The translations under genes were made by a program, and so were the position numbers. Source: Gossypium raimondii (lineage: Eukaryota; Streptophyta; Magnoliopsida; Malvales; Malvaceae). From it: 64,000 nt of DNA. Position 1 is the stretch's first letter. Each line of letters opens with the position of its first letter. The stretch lies in assembly GCF_025698545.1 (NCBI RefSeq), contig NC_068576.1:55278094-55342093 (forward strand), in the 5' to 3' direction. The notes under the pieces are model-generated. The model was not told the DNA's origin, made no database searches, and saw only the letters and a program-made list of their open reading frames with translations. This document shows positions 24,505 through 37,639 of this stretch, one piece after another.

Positions 24505-26702
24505 GAGGATAATAAGTATAAGAAGACTGCTCCAATGTAATAAATATGCATGGGATAATTAAGAAAATAAAAAGATTAGTCAAAATTCAAGGGGATAAAG
24601 AGACAATGGTTGGTTCGTTGTGCATGCTTCAATATACGCACATGGCATGAAGTATTGGTAGCCATTATATGTATAGGTATATATGTTTTTGCGTGTATAC
24701 TTCATGAAATTATTCATGTCTTTGTACTTTATCATAGAGCTTGCTTTTAACTAATAAAAGATAGTGGTGAAGGTGGAAGAGAAGGAGAGGAGTTGAACTG
24801 CTTCTACTTCCGGATTTGACTGAGATGTCCACCAAAGCTAAAGGCTGCCTTTGAGTGTCAAAGTCGATTACTAAGAAATTTTATTTTTGTGTCATTATTC
24901 CACTCACCATAGCTACCTTTCCCTCTATGTTTACGTCGAGTCCCAACCATTGTTGAAAAATTGTTTTCCTTGAAAGTGTTCTGTAAGAGTGATGGGAGGA
25001 GGAAGTGAAGACGTACAAAGAAAATAAATTTCGAGTGCGATTGGTTGGAAAAAAAAGTGAGAAGAAAGAAAATATGAGAGAAAATCATTTTCCATCCTTC
25101 CAAATTGAAATGATGAGAGACGAGAAATGTGAGTGAAGTGTATGTTAGTTCAAAATTATGTAATTTTCAAATGTTTTATTTTCTTTCATTTTATTTTCAT
25201 CTCTACTAAGCAATTAATGGAAAGAAAATTTATGTTTTCATCCTTCTAATTTTTTTTCTTCTATTTGTCCATCTTTACTTCCAAACATACTTATAAAAAG
25301 AAAATTTATGTTTTTCATTCTTCTAATTTTCTACCCTTCAATTTTGTATCATTTCAATTTTTTTATTCTGCCAAACAAAACTTAAATGAATTGATTCGAA
25401 TATTAAAATCCATATAAATGTATAATTATTTTATTTTATTTTATTTCTCATGTTTTATTATATAAAAATTAACCAAACATGTTTTCATTATTAAAATAAA
25501 ATTTTATTTCTATTTGACAAATGTATTCTTCAATTTTAAAAAATAGTAAAAATGAAATAAAATATTTTCAAAAATCAAACGAAGTAATTCTTGGACTCTG
25601 GGAATAGTCACGTGCTAAGTTCAAAGTCTCATATTAATTACGAGTTTAGGTTATTATTTTATATAGATTATTTTCTAAAATTATTTCTCAATTAAGTTAA
25701 TTTCTGATTAAGTCATGACATCCACTAAATCAGATTAATAGCCTAAATCATCAATGCTCTCAAACGAAGGCATAGGCAGGGGCTTGACCTTGCTTAGCCT
25801 TAATGGATAAATTTGTTTTTTAGCTCCTCTCAATTATTAAAATATTCAATTTATTTATTTTCAACTTTGATTAAATGAAAAGAAATGTATTTTTAATCCC
25901 TTTAAAAATTAATATAATTTAATTTAGAAATAATGTTAAATTTAACTTTTGATATTTACATTTTTTGTTAATTTGTTCATTATTCTTTTATGAGTTAAAT
26001 TTGGCTTTCAACTTTTTAAAAGGACTAAAATCGCTTTTTAAACTAAAATACGCATGATAGTCACGTGTACTTTATATTGACATGATATTTATCTTATATA
26101 CCATGCCAACCAAAAACTTAAAATTTTAAAAATAAAAAAATTAGCTTGAAATATATGTCAATTGCTATGCGGATTGTCATATTAATGATTCAACTTTTGA
26201 AATGTTGAGGTCAAATATGACTTTTTCTTAAAGGTTGAAGGTCAAATTTAGTTAAAAAGAATTAAATTTACAAAAAATAAATATTAATGGCTAACTTTGA
26301 AATTTATGCCTTTAATTTTAAATTTTTAACTCTTTACCCTTAAAATTTTTATAATTTTTATGTTGATACCTAAACAAAATTCTCAACTTGTCCCGGCTCT
26401 CAAAATTTCATATACATATATATATACGCACACCAAAACCTTAAATATTTGTCGTAACAAATTGTTTCCATTAATGCTTTGTATCAAATGGTTTAATGAA
26501 CCTCACACTGTACTGTGTGAAGAAGGCTTAGGGTTCTAAACTATTCATTATTACATGAAATTTGACCAAACAGAATATATTGTAAAATACCCTGAAATAT
26601 AATATAATATAATATAACATAACGTATATGTTGTTTGTTTTTTTTCCCTATACAAGAGTTAGACTGATCTAATCTCACAAGATCAAACGGTGGGTAATGA
26701 GT

Positions 26703-28230
26703 TCAGGAGCCCTTCTTCTTCATTTTCCCTTCTCCACGTCTCCATGGGACCACTTGCTTAAAGCTTTCATAAATGCTTGCCTGCAGTTATTACATAACAG
26801 TGTCTTGCACAATTAGAGAACGTGTAATAATAAACATCATGTATGTAGTATGGAAGATAAGAAGTCAATGTATAATAAAAAGTATATATACTTATTAGCA
26901 TAATTTTCTACTTGCATATTTTCAAAACTCATGTGGGAATATTGTTTTAATAGTTTTTTTTTTGCTAGACAGATTTTAGCCACTAATTTTTAGAGGTAAT
27001 CGATGAAGGATTTTATTACGGGTTTGGTAATAATATTAAAATTTTAAATTTAACTCATGCATCCAAATTGATAATTCTCAATTCAACTACTAATCTGGTT
27101 CAATAATATTAAAATTTTAATTTTAAACAATTTTATTACTAATTATTACCCCAAATCTTTAAATTGAAAATAATTTTATCGAGAAAAGTCTTAACCCTAA
27201 TATAAGAGTAATAACTAATCTTGTCGGAAGGACATTCCTTTGAATTACCTTGGGGTTGAAAATGGCTTCTTAAATAATTAATTTGGTAGGTAATGGCAAT
27301 AAGTAGTACTATTGTGAATAGCATGATCAAATTATCAGTTTCAACAGTAGCAGGTAATTATCTAAATGCATTATATGATAAGTTTATCTATGGATTTCTT
27401 AGGTTTTTTTAGACAATATTTAATGTATTTAAATATTCACAATCATTGCAATTTCAATTTCTCACTTTTTAAGCGTGAATATAAAATATGAAATGATCTA
27501 AAATTATATAAAAAATCGATTTGGTTTAGTTATATTTTATGTTTAATTTAATGTCGATTTTTTAAATATTAAAATATTGCATAAAACGTAATTTTATTTC
27601 AAGGATCATCAATCAGTGAATGAAGTACTGGTTTCGGGTACTTACCAATACGTGTGACCTAGCTTGAGTAAGGCTCAACAGGCTCCCTTTCCGCCTAACT
27701 CTCGTGATCTTCACCTGTGTACCGCCGCCACTTCCGCCACCATCACGGCCGTCAACCACCGGAGGATCTGAAGACCCAAAACTACTTCCCTGAACACCTC
27801 GTCCAGCTTTTCTAAAACTCCCCCACCGACTCGACCCGAACAGAACTTTCTCCTTACTCAATCTCTTGTTATCAGGGCTCCTAAAAGACCCGCCTTTCCG
27901 AAACGACAAGGTACGAGACACAACCCGACCCGAATCAGGCCCGTCCAAGACAGTCGTTGGAGACGGCATGTTAGCAACCTTAGCCTCGGCTAACAACCTC
28001 GGAGGCAGTTCCAAGCATCTTGCAGTATGTGGCTTTGGTTGACTTTCACCGGCGGGACAAGACCTAGGCTTGCCTGGCGCTTCCTCCCACTGGAATGGAA
28101 TCGAAGCTGAGGTATGGATCGGCGGCGTCGCGATACCTGGCGGCTCTTCCGCCGCCTTACTTGGAAACAAATACAGTGAAAGCTTTGGTGTATGGGTTGT
28201 TTCACTTTCGAACTCTGCCACTGACCCCAT
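26703..28230 (-). CDS. DUF688-like protein (220 aa, two exons)
   Basis: Exon 1 is 28230-27646 and exon 2 is 26780-26703, joined by a 865-bp GT-AG intron; the total of 663 nt is in frame. The protein has an N-terminal acidic segment, then SIPFQWEEAPGKPR, a hallmark of the plant DUF688 group. A CLELPPRLL motif follows, then a Ser/Arg/Gly-rich basic region, and a C-terminal block that includes ASIYESFKQVVPWRRGE and ends KMKKKGS. Function is unknown; the protein is basic and probably largely disordered, with no signal peptide or membrane span. An in-frame ATG lies 42 bases upstream (28272), but MGSVAEFE is the more usual start. Exon 2 is only 25 codons long, but its conserved YxSFKQVVPWR motif supports it. 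Confidence 0.85.
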
Positions 28231-29951
28231 TTTTTTCTCTAAAAAACTGATCAAATCAAAAAACGTTTTCAAACACAGTAAAATAATAACAAGTTCTTTA
28301 GATTTATAAAATGGGTTTCAAAGTTTATAGAGAGAAAAAAAAAAGAGTGGGTAAAGTAGGTGCCGATGAATGTGAGCTAACGCTCCTGGCGCTTCATATA
28401 CACGAGAAAATGCCAAGGTTTTATTTTTACCGGTTTGGATGTTGTGAAAATAGGTTTAATTCTGCCCTTAGCCTCTGTAGTTTTTGGACATTTGAAATTT
28501 AGTCCCTACTTTTTCTTCCTCGAATTTAGTAACATGTTTGATTTAAAAATTAATATTCAATTTAATGACAGGATGTGTCACTAAGTTTTGAGGCACCTCG
28601 TTAAAATTTTCGAAAAAAATTAGAGAGTCTAACAAAAATTATTTGACTTATTGAAATATTAAAAACAAATTGTGGGTTTTAATTATTATTTTTAATTTTC
28701 TTGGATGATCTAATTAAAATTCTAAAAATTTTGAAAGACTTAATTAAAATATTCAAAATATTGAAGAGCACAATGAAAATTTTCCATAATGTTCTGGCTT
28801 CAATGAGGCTGATAATAATGACAATCTATTTTCATTAAATTTTAATATATTCTATCAATCTTTAGTTTTAAATAACACCTTTAAATATTAAATAGATGTT
28901 ATTAATTCAACTTTGATTAAATAAAAGAAAAGGAAAAAAAATGAAATTAGAAAAGATTGATTAAATTTCAAAAATTTGAAAAGTAAAGAAATCAAAAGTA
29001 TAATATAACCAAGAAAATATAACGAATATCCCTTTGGATCCACAAATAGAAAAATCATGGGGGGCTCTGATTGATGGAAAGGGTAAAATCATTAGTCATT
29101 GATTAGTTTAAGGAATTGAGATCGATATCTTTGGAAAAGTCACCTTAGCTTAAGCTAGTTGTTAAAGTAAGTTTAAGGCATAAGGTCAAGTTATAATACA
29201 CGTCATTCAAATCACAAAACGGTCCAAAAACTCCCCTTTATTGCTTTATATAAATATAATAAATATAAGTAATAATGTCATTAAAAGAATAAATATAAAT
29301 TAATAAAATAAATTAAAAGCAAAATGTTTGGGGGGATCAAAAGGTGTGTAAAAACTATAAAGAGCCGGATATTTTGAATATTCCCAATTATTTTCTTTCC
29401 TAAAGAAGACAAAAAAGATTTAAATAATAATAATTTAAGGCATGTAGTTGATACGATGGCGACTTTACTGCGTCAGAGAATAAATTTTCACGACTCATCT
29501 TTACCTAACCACGACAGTATTTTGTTCATCAAAAAAACACTATTATGCGAAGATGTGTCAGGTCGTGTCTCGATATAATTTTAAGTTTGGATTCGGTTTG
29601 GGTTTAATTGGGATAAAAGTGTTGAAATTTGTGTTTGGTTTGATCTGTTTGTATTAATTTTTTATATAAAAATAAATTTTAAAAAATATAATAGATTAAA
29701 TATACTAAAAATATTAAAATAAATATCTTTTTATAAATTGAAAATAAATTAATAAAATTATTTATACTTGAATAACACTAAGATAGATGCCACTTAATAA
29801 GTAAATATCTCTAAACTAATAACAAAATTAACAATAAAACAATAGTTATATAATATCCAAAATAACTACAACAAAATAGTATCAATATAATAGTGAAACA
29901 AAACAACAGCAAAATAGGGAAAACAATAGGAAAAAGCAACAGTTTTCTTGT

Positions 29952-30105
29952 AAATTTGGGTCGGGCTGTGGCTGGGCCAAAAAACCTTACATGAGACCCG
30001 ACTCGTTTAGAAAACGAGTTTCATTTTTTGGCCAAGTCCATTTTCTGGGCCTCTGTTTTTACTCAAACCCTTTCACTTTTCGGATGGGCTGGGCCACCCG
30101 ATCGG
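29952..30105. repeat. Fragment related to the hAT-type GGGCCGGGC elements
   Basis: It contains GGGTCGGGCTGTGGCTGGGC, GTTTAGAAAACGAG and GGATGGGCTGGGCCACCC. The two complete elements at 44500 and 46161 have the same words, including GTTTAGAAAACGGGC. The terminal inverted repeats are not recognisable. A second relic with similar words lies at about 42243-42380. Confidence 0.4.
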
Positions 30106-30185
30106 AATGTAAATTATTTTTCAGTTTAAAAAAGTGATTATTAAATTACTAACGTGATCTTTACCCTACATGAAAGCAATTTTTT

Positions 30186-30203
30186 GGGGGGGGGGGTGGG
30201 GGG
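30186..30203 (+). repeat. Poly-G run (G11-T-G6)
   Basis: Eleven consecutive G, one T, then six G, in otherwise AT-rich DNA. Sequencing and assembly are often unreliable in such runs. Confidence 0.8.
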
Positions 30204-32106
30204 TTTATTGTGAGTCAGCAGACTTTAGGGCCTTCTTTTAGAATTTTGCAAATTGGTAGTTCAAGGTGGCTTGGCAAATTTAGACTTTTGATAATCATGT
30301 ACTTAAGAAATAATTAAAAAATTGATCTGAAAAATGACATTACATGAAAAACAAATATGAATATTGGTAGAAATATTCGAATGTCTAATGACATAAATAA
30401 AATAATGGTTAAGCCCGTTGTAAGCATCTAAAAAATCAAGGTATGATATATCTTTTTTCACATTAGTACTTGATCTTGATAACCTTTAGCGGTTTTGACT
30501 CATGTAATAATATCGTCATCTAAAAAATATTAAATTTATATAACAAAAAAAATGGTTAATGAGGTGATATGATCTTAGAGTGTCACGTTATCACATGAAT
30601 TAAAACTTGAAAAAGTTGTCAAATGCTAGAACTAATATGGATAAAAAATACTTTAGGGACCCAAGTTAGGAAATGTTGCCAAGTTCAGGTGCCAAAAACT
30701 TGAACGTTTAAAAACTATTAGGTCTTGTTATTTTTCAAGTCCCTAAACTTTTTAAATATTTAAAATTTAGTAATTTTATTTTTCAATCCTAGTAATTTAA
30801 TTCCTTTACTCTTTTAATTTAATAATTGAAATCCAATGGATAATATTGTAAAAGAGATCCATTAAATTCCTGAAATTATTTAAAATACAAACACTAAATT
30901 TCAGAAGTGCGATGAGTGAAGGGACTGAGAGAACAAATAGACCAAATTTCTATTAACACCAATACGTACGTGGTACTGGTATTTATCTTGAAATGCGAAT
31001 GAGACGCATGCAAAAGCGTTTTTCCAACGATGACATTGATCTCACCATGAGAGGCTCAAACAGCTACAGTTTATAATTTTTGGGGTCCAATATTTTTATA
31101 TATTTCTTTTTCGCCCATACCTTTCTACAGATGACCATATTTATTCTTATTCTCTTATAAATATATCCCTCTCATATCAACATTGAATTAGGTTGGCATG
31201 TTGGTCACCCCTACATTAACCTCTAGCGGTGCTATACACCCATCAAATCTAATTTGATTTTTAGGGAGTTTACAAGTATAAATATTAATATATGTATGAA
31301 TATCAATAAAGTACTAATCACATAATCAGAATAATTCAAATTAATCTCATACATGACATGACAACGATACATAGGGGATTGACGACCCACACAAGGCAAC
31401 AATTGCAGAATGTGCCATTCAATTTTGAGAGGGCTTATCTAAAATTTTCAAAAAAAATTAGGAGTCTAATTTAAAATTCCAAAAAATTTTAGGGTCACTT
31501 TTCAAAATATTCGGAAGGTTTAATTAAATTTTTTGAAAGTTGTAAGAGGATGAATGAGAATATTTGAAAATTTTGGAAGGAATAATTGAAATTTTTAATT
31601 AAAAATCTTAAATAATAAGAGAGGCATAATTACAATTTTCCAAAATCTTGCCAATCACATACCGTCCATGCGTGGCAATCATGCATATTAAAACTTAAAT
31701 TTGAATACTCGAAGACTCAAAATATGAAAATTTGTCAATAATGTTGAGATTTTATTAACAAATTTAATTTAAATTCAGATATTTGAATAATTAATTAAAT
31801 TAAACTCAACCTAATTTGATTTTATCGGTTAAATTTTAAAGGAAACAATCGGTGATGGAACATAATTAACAAGTAACGACTTTTTAAGTGGGAATTAGTT
31901 AAAGCCTTGTGGTTGAAGCATTGGGAGATTTAGTGAAATTAATGTGAGCTTGATGGAATAACTAAAAATGAGATTTTATTTGATTTTATGTTAAAGTCTG
32001 GATTGGAACTCAAAACTTGTGATATTGGCAATAATCAAATATGGCAAAGATTTATTTTATTTTATGAAGATGGTCCAAATGTTAACTACCTAATCGTACT
32101 AGTTAA

Positions 32107-32225
32107 TTGAATTTTAGTTCAATTGGTATAGATATTGTTACTAATGTAAGAGGACGTGAGTTTGAGTACGCTGAAACACATTGTTCGCATTTTTATGGGT
32201 TAGGGAGGAGCCATGGATAGTTGCA
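32107..32225 (+). repeat. SINE-like element, copy 7
   Basis: The best 5' end of the family: TAGTTCAATTGG fits the pol III A box exactly. GTGAGTTTGAGTACGC sits at the B-box position, followed by GCTGAAACACATTGTTCGCA and GGGTTAGGGAGGAGCCATGG. A short A-rich tract follows downstream (near 32238). Confidence 0.6.
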
Positions 32226-33359
32226 AGCATTGTGTCAAAAAAACAAATATGACCAAAACTTATAATGAGATTGTTTATATATATATGGAATCACACTATA
32301 ATTTTTTTTATTCCCTTTTCAGTTATAAATTTATTTTGGGATTCAAATTTTAATGTTCTTGAATGATATTTCAATACGGTTATTGGTTTAATTATATATA
32401 TTTTCAACCGTTTCAATAAAATTAATCATTATAAGCAAATTTTGGAAGAGAATTTATGTATATAGGAGGTTTAAAACATAAATTTGATAATAAAACATGT
32501 ATTAGATTTTATTATTCAATACAAATCTATAAATCTATAAAATTTTGTAATATTATGGTCAAAATCTTAAACTTTCTAACAACAAAGTAAATTTTATTAA
32601 GTATCCTTAAATCGTTTTAAAACGTTTAACAAAGTAATTTTAATTTTAAATATTTTATTTAATTAAAAATGACACATGTCATAATTTGATAAATTCGGAG
32701 GTTTTAGAAAAAAAACCTAAATAGAAAAAATTGCATAATTTGAATACCTATTTTTCATATAAGCACTTTTAAATTATTAAAATGAATTATTTAATATAAT
32801 AACCTTAAAATTTTAAGTTTCCTTTTATATGCATGTGTTGAGGGCTGAGCCCATATTTGTTGTTTTATGATTATCCAACAGTTGAGTGGGCTTTTTGCAT
32901 ATTTCTTTGTGAAGAGCTTTTAGCTTTACAAAGATTTTGTTAATTTAATAATTAAATTTATAAAGTAAAATTATATATTTTAATCATTAAATTAATAATG
33001 TTTTTCTTCTTTAAATTTTTCCATCATTCTATCAAACCAAGCCTAAAACTTTAACTCCAACACAAGCAAAAAAAATGGACACAAGAGATTCATTTATCTG
33101 ATTTCTTCAGAAAAACAACTACATATATTATACAGCGTTTTCTTTTGGTAAAATCATAAACTTCTAGAATTGAACTATTAAACTAATGCCATTTTGAAGG
33201 ATACTAACATATTTTTTATCATTTGGGAGGTCGAGAAAATTAAGTAAAATTCAAAATTATTCATGTTGCAGTAAATTGTATTGACTAACTTGTATATGTT
33301 GGAATACAGAGATCAAGGAAGAACTTGGTATTATAGCTCCTACATGATATGATATGATA

Positions 33360-36009
33360 TTACCTTCTAAAACGTATCATTCCGTCACAAGCCAATGTCC
33401 CTTCAAGATCTCCGATGATTCGAGCTATACGAACCTCGAGACCTCTTTGAACTTCCTGAAACAAAGATCTTACATTATCGGAGACCCGTTTCATGTCAAT
33501 GGTATGTACCTTATCTAGCTCCACCCCGAGGAACCCAGAGACTATTTTGGGTTGAATTTCCATTAACTTTTGGCCTGTTGCAACCATGTATCTCTGCAGT
33601 TGGAATGTCTCCTCAAGGTAATGTTCTAGTTTTCTAGTATCTCCTTTGCTTTTTTTAGTAGTACTACAATCTCCTTGGTTCATGTCTATGTCATTGTCGT
33701 GCTGAAAATTGAAATCGATAAAAATGATAAGAAAACAGGAATTACCATTGTATTGGCTATAAGCAGAAAAGTATAAGCTTGCTTACCATCCGTTTACAGA
33801 GATCGTCGGTCTTCCCTTGAAGGGACTGATAGCGGCTGACTTGTTTGTTTAGCAAAGATAGAGACAGTAGAAAGCCTTTCATCCCGTTGTCGCTGCTTCC
33901 TTCCGTGTCCTCTCCAGTTTCTTGCTTTCCGGTTAACCTCTCGAGCAAGAGAAGTTGTTGCTTCAGCCTTTTGATCTTGTAGGAAACTCCAAGAGCTTGA
34001 AGATCCATCCTCCATAGGGTACTTTTGGTTTTACTCAATGACTGCCTAGGTAATTCAACTGAACCGGCTAGTGCCGAACTATTCGTTTCTTTCTCGACTG
34101 GATCTGGTTTGGGATTTTCTTTCTGTTCTTCGAATTCCTTTTCGGGTACTTGGACTATCAATCTGATGTTTTTGGTCTCCTTGTTTGATGGGATTTCTTG
34201 AGACTCATCAAGCAATGTTGTGTTTGTTTCTTGCTCCTTGTCCGTTGATTTTTTCTTTATAATCTTCACATTGGGCCAAACTGTATCATGTGTTAATAAT
34301 GCTGGATCATGCAGAGTTAAGTTTATTAGGTTGTTCTTGTGACAACTCAAAGGCTGTTCCTTCAAGGAATCCAATTCTTCTTCTTTTTCCAGTAGCAAGG
34401 CTTCTAATTTCATATTGTCCTGTCTGAGCTGTGACATGTCCTGGTTCAATCCTTCGGCATGGGACTGCAGCCGCTTCGATTCTAGTTCCATGCTCAGTAG
34501 CCGCCAACGAAAAGCCTCTAACTTCTCATCTTTCAGTCTCATTTGTTCTGCAAAGGCATCCAGTTCCAAATGATGCCTCTTCTCAATGACAGCTGCATAC
34601 TTTTCCGCTTCGGTTTGAACCCAATGTTCCAACCTTTTGACATCAGTTGTCATCACTGCTTCAATGCAAGAACAGAAAAACAAAAAAGGGGAAAAAAAAC
34701 ACAGAACAAACAAAGAAAATTATTTTAAGTTCATGACAAGTTAAGCATTTGACTGGATCTTGTTCTTACCCCAATCCTCACTCATTTCTGGGGAGTTACA
34801 ATCTGTAAGAGGAGAACAGATCGCTGGGTCTGTTTTTAACTCTGAAAGGTCATATTCGAAACCGGCATCAGTCGGCAGTGATCTGGTTTTGGCAGAGTTA
34901 GAAACCTCTTTGGCACCAAAGGAAGCATCTAATTTTGCACTGGCTTGGTTAGCAAACATGGCCTTCAATGAATGTCTCTCATGTTTAGACTCAGATACTG
35001 CCCTCCACCTTTCTGTTTCTAGTTCAGCTTGTTTCTTCTTTGTCTTTGATACTTTAACCTCCTTCAAAAGCAATTGCTTCTCTGCAGTATCCAACTTAGT
35101 TTTCCTCAGCATTGCAGACAAGACCTTATCTTTCTGTTCCAAGTCCTTCCGCATTTTCGCGATTTCCATGGACAAATTTTGAGCCAACAAAACTGATTCC
35201 TCTTTTTGCTCTAGGACTGCATCAAGCTCCAGCTTTGTAGCTTCAACTTCTCTAAAGGCTCGGCCCATCTCTGCTTCAAGTCGCCGTTGGTTTGAAACGA
35301 TCTCGATAAAGGCAGTTTTGTGCTTCCAAAGCTCATTAGAATGCTCTTGAGCTTCCCATTTTGCAGCTTCCTTCAACTCTTCCGCAATACTTTCAAATTC
35401 CATTACCTTTTCTTCTAATTCCTTCCCCTTTTGCTCCATTTCTTCAATTACCTTATCCTTAGACTCCACCACCATCTCCATTTCATTCAACTTTTTGTTC
35501 AAGTCATCGATGTCTTGGTCTTTCTTTTTCTGAAGGACTCTTAATTCATTTAAAAGAGCTCCGATTTGCTGCCTAAGTGACTTTCTTTCCATTAACCATC
35601 CTTGCTCTTGAGATGCAAAGATGCTCACAACCTTCTCATTTGCCTTTGCATCTTCATGTCTCCTTTTCTTTAACTCCTTGATCTCTATCTTAGCAATCTC
35701 GAGCTTTCGGAGAAGCTCGCACTGTGCTTCATTGGCTTCTTCTCTCTGGATTCTCCATATAAGCAATCCCAAGAGTTGAGCACTTCCATGAAGCATTTTA
35801 TCTCGGGATTCAGACCATTTCTCGTCTTCCTTTTCGGGTCCTGCAAGGAGTCTGAGAGCAAAAAAGGCACAAGAAACACCAAAATACATTGGGTACAAGC
35901 TATCCCTTTTGTCTTCGGAGAAAATTGGATATGAACCAGAGATTCCCTTCTCATCCATAGCTGAGGAACTTGTTTCTTTCTTTACCTCTGGAACTGAAAT
36001 TCCAGGCAT
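33360..36009 (-). CDS. Plant-specific long coiled-coil protein (817 aa, three coding exons)
   Basis: Exons are 36009-34770, 34658-33787 and 33701-33360; the total is 2,454 nt in frame. The N-terminus (MPGISVPEVKKE) is followed near residues 36-56 by a hydrophobic stretch, YPMYFGVSCAFFALRLLAG, which may be a membrane anchor or a buried helix. Residues ~85-350 are a heptad-rich coiled coil (Lys/Glu/Leu-rich). After a Ser/Thr-rich linker comes a second coiled coil (WVQTEAEKYAAVIEKRHHLE), a charged disordered region, and a conserved C-terminal helix domain (FQLQRYMVATGQKLMEIQPK) ending IRFRR. I do not recognise a named gene; similar plant proteins carry vague 'USO1-like' or 'myosin heavy chain-like' labels. 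It probably has a scaffold role. The last codons (AGAAG|GTAATA) resemble a splice donor, so a further exon is possible. Confidence 0.85.
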
Positions 36010-36012
36010 TCA

Positions 36013-37367
36013 CTGTTTTGATTCAGACCCATAAAAGAAAACATATGATATATTCATGGCAATATAGTCACTCAAAAAGGACAAATAATTGAGCACAAAA
36101 AGGCATAACAATAATTGAGGAACAATAATATCCTAAACAGTAAGCAGCACAAGGACACCTTATAAAAACAGGACAATCCATGACAAGAATAATGTAAAAC
36201 TTACAAGAACAAAAGGTTGAAAGATGTCTTCAATTCAAAACTAGACAAAATGCTAGAAAGTAGAGCCCCCAATGCTGGTTTTCCATGGAAATCATGTAAG
36301 GGCTAGCCAAAGAAAAAAAAACCCAAAGTCGCAATTTATCCTTTTTATAAAATGATCAGGGAATACCAAAAGCATGAGCTTTTACATGTGAAAAACTCTG
36401 CGAAATCTGTTAAACAAAAGGGCAAACCTTTTACAGAATGGAAGGGCTTGTTCCCTGGTTTTCAGTGACCTGATAACCCCACATGCTATCCCATCAACTT
36501 TTTTTCAATAATTCTTCTGATGGTTTGTCACCAATACTAACAAGGAAAAAAGTTTGAAGACTTTTAAATAAATGTTTCCTTGAACAATGCTGGAAATATT
36601 TTATTGTTTCCAAAGTGTCTTTCAGTTTTAAATGCATGAACTTATTAGTTGAAAATTAAAACTGTAATAATAATCTGGAAAAGGAAAAAATTGAAAATTT
36701 ATTATGAAAGTACTTTTCAGTTAACTTATAAATGTGTAATTTAATTCCATTTATAATGATTTAGGACCATATGGAAATTTATTTTGTAGACTTTAGATTA
36801 CAACTCTTCCCACACCTACAAATCAAGCCAATACCCAAAGATTATATTGAAAATATCAACCACATAAGTATTAAGCTTGGACCACATTATTCACAACTGC
36901 TGTTATTGGAATTGGACTAGATAGATAAGTTGGAATGAGAATCATTGGTTGGAACAAAAAATTTGAATTAATTTATAAGCAAGTTACTCAGAACTGGATA
37001 AAAAACCAGCAGTTAAACCGGTTTATTATTTTTTTAAAATTTTAATTATTATTGAATTGGCGAATAAACCAATTAAACCGAAAAATGACCGGATTGAACC
37101 CAAGTTTAGTTTTTAAAACATTAACTATAACCGTTAGGAAAAAAAAAACTTCACCAATGCATTTATTATTTATCGGATAATCAAAACTCATGAAAAGTTA
37201 AAGTAAAAAAAACAAAACCAATTCTACGTGGTTCAATTGCTTCCCTAAAAACCTAACAAATATCCCAATTCCCAACAATTAATACTCAAATCGAACCCTA
37301 ATGCTTGACAATGTTAATGAAGACTCAATTTACTTAATCAGGATGGCAATTTGATAGAATTTATTAC
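36013..37367 (-). other. Predicted 5' UTR intron of the coiled-coil gene
   Basis: On the minus strand a donor TTCGCAG|GTAATA lies at 37368/37367 and an acceptor AAAACAG|TGAATG at 36013/36012, immediately before the start codon. This would put the first exon and promoter at about 37.37-37.6 kb. It also explains the 1.3 kb of non-coding sequence here. Confidence 0.45.
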
Positions 37368-37639
37368 CTGCGAAAGCTCCTTGGTTGACCAAAAATGGTG
37401 GCGAAGAGCATTATCTGTAAACAAAGAGAGGAAATCTTCAATGGGTCCAGAACTATTAGGGTGTTTCGATTTGCTTCTTTGGTTGAGGAAATGATATGCA
37501 AATCAATGGTATTAAGTCAGTTTTGTTTTGTTTACAAATTGAAAAGAGAAGAGCACTCACAGTTCCATGATTGTAATTTATATATGTATATTCCGAGATC
37601 TGCTCTTGGAATTTGGATTAACCCAGCACTTGATTATAC

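Larger units (their letters stand above)
15921..26702. other. Gene-free region between ABIL1 and the DUF688-like gene
   Basis: After the ABIL1 leader and promoter (to about 16.85 kb) no convincing gene is visible for almost 10 kb. The sequence is very AT-rich and consists largely of small repeats: MITEs at 16983-17497 and 18035-18366; SINE-like copies near 19.9, 20.2, 23.0, 23.3 and 24.3 kb; foldback elements at 21664-22045, 22600-22833 and 23505-24020; and a TA microsatellite at about 24464-24500. Short ORFs here are chance or lie in repeats. Confidence 0.6.
28231..33359. other. Gene-free region between the DUF688-like and coiled-coil genes
   Basis: Only the first ~150 bases (leader and promoter of the DUF688-like gene) have a clear role. 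The rest is AT-rich repeat debris: a fragment related to the GGTTAAAA MITEs (about 28445-28530); a fragment rich in GGGCTGGGCC words related to the hAT-type elements (about 29952-30105); a G-run at 30186-30203; a repeat with CCAAGTTCAGG phrases near 30.45-30.72 kb; and a SINE-like copy at 32107-32225. No gene is recognised. Confidence 0.55.

Noticed and set aside
29940-30130. A third complete hAT-type element
   Set aside because: The GGGCTGGGCC-type words are present, but neither the TAGAGGTG ends nor a target duplication can be found; it is listed only as a fragment.
34760-35182. 140-codon open frame on the plus strand
   Set aside because: It is antisense to the large coding exon of the coiled-coil gene, whose reading frame is longer, has proper splice junctions and strong coiled-coil composition.
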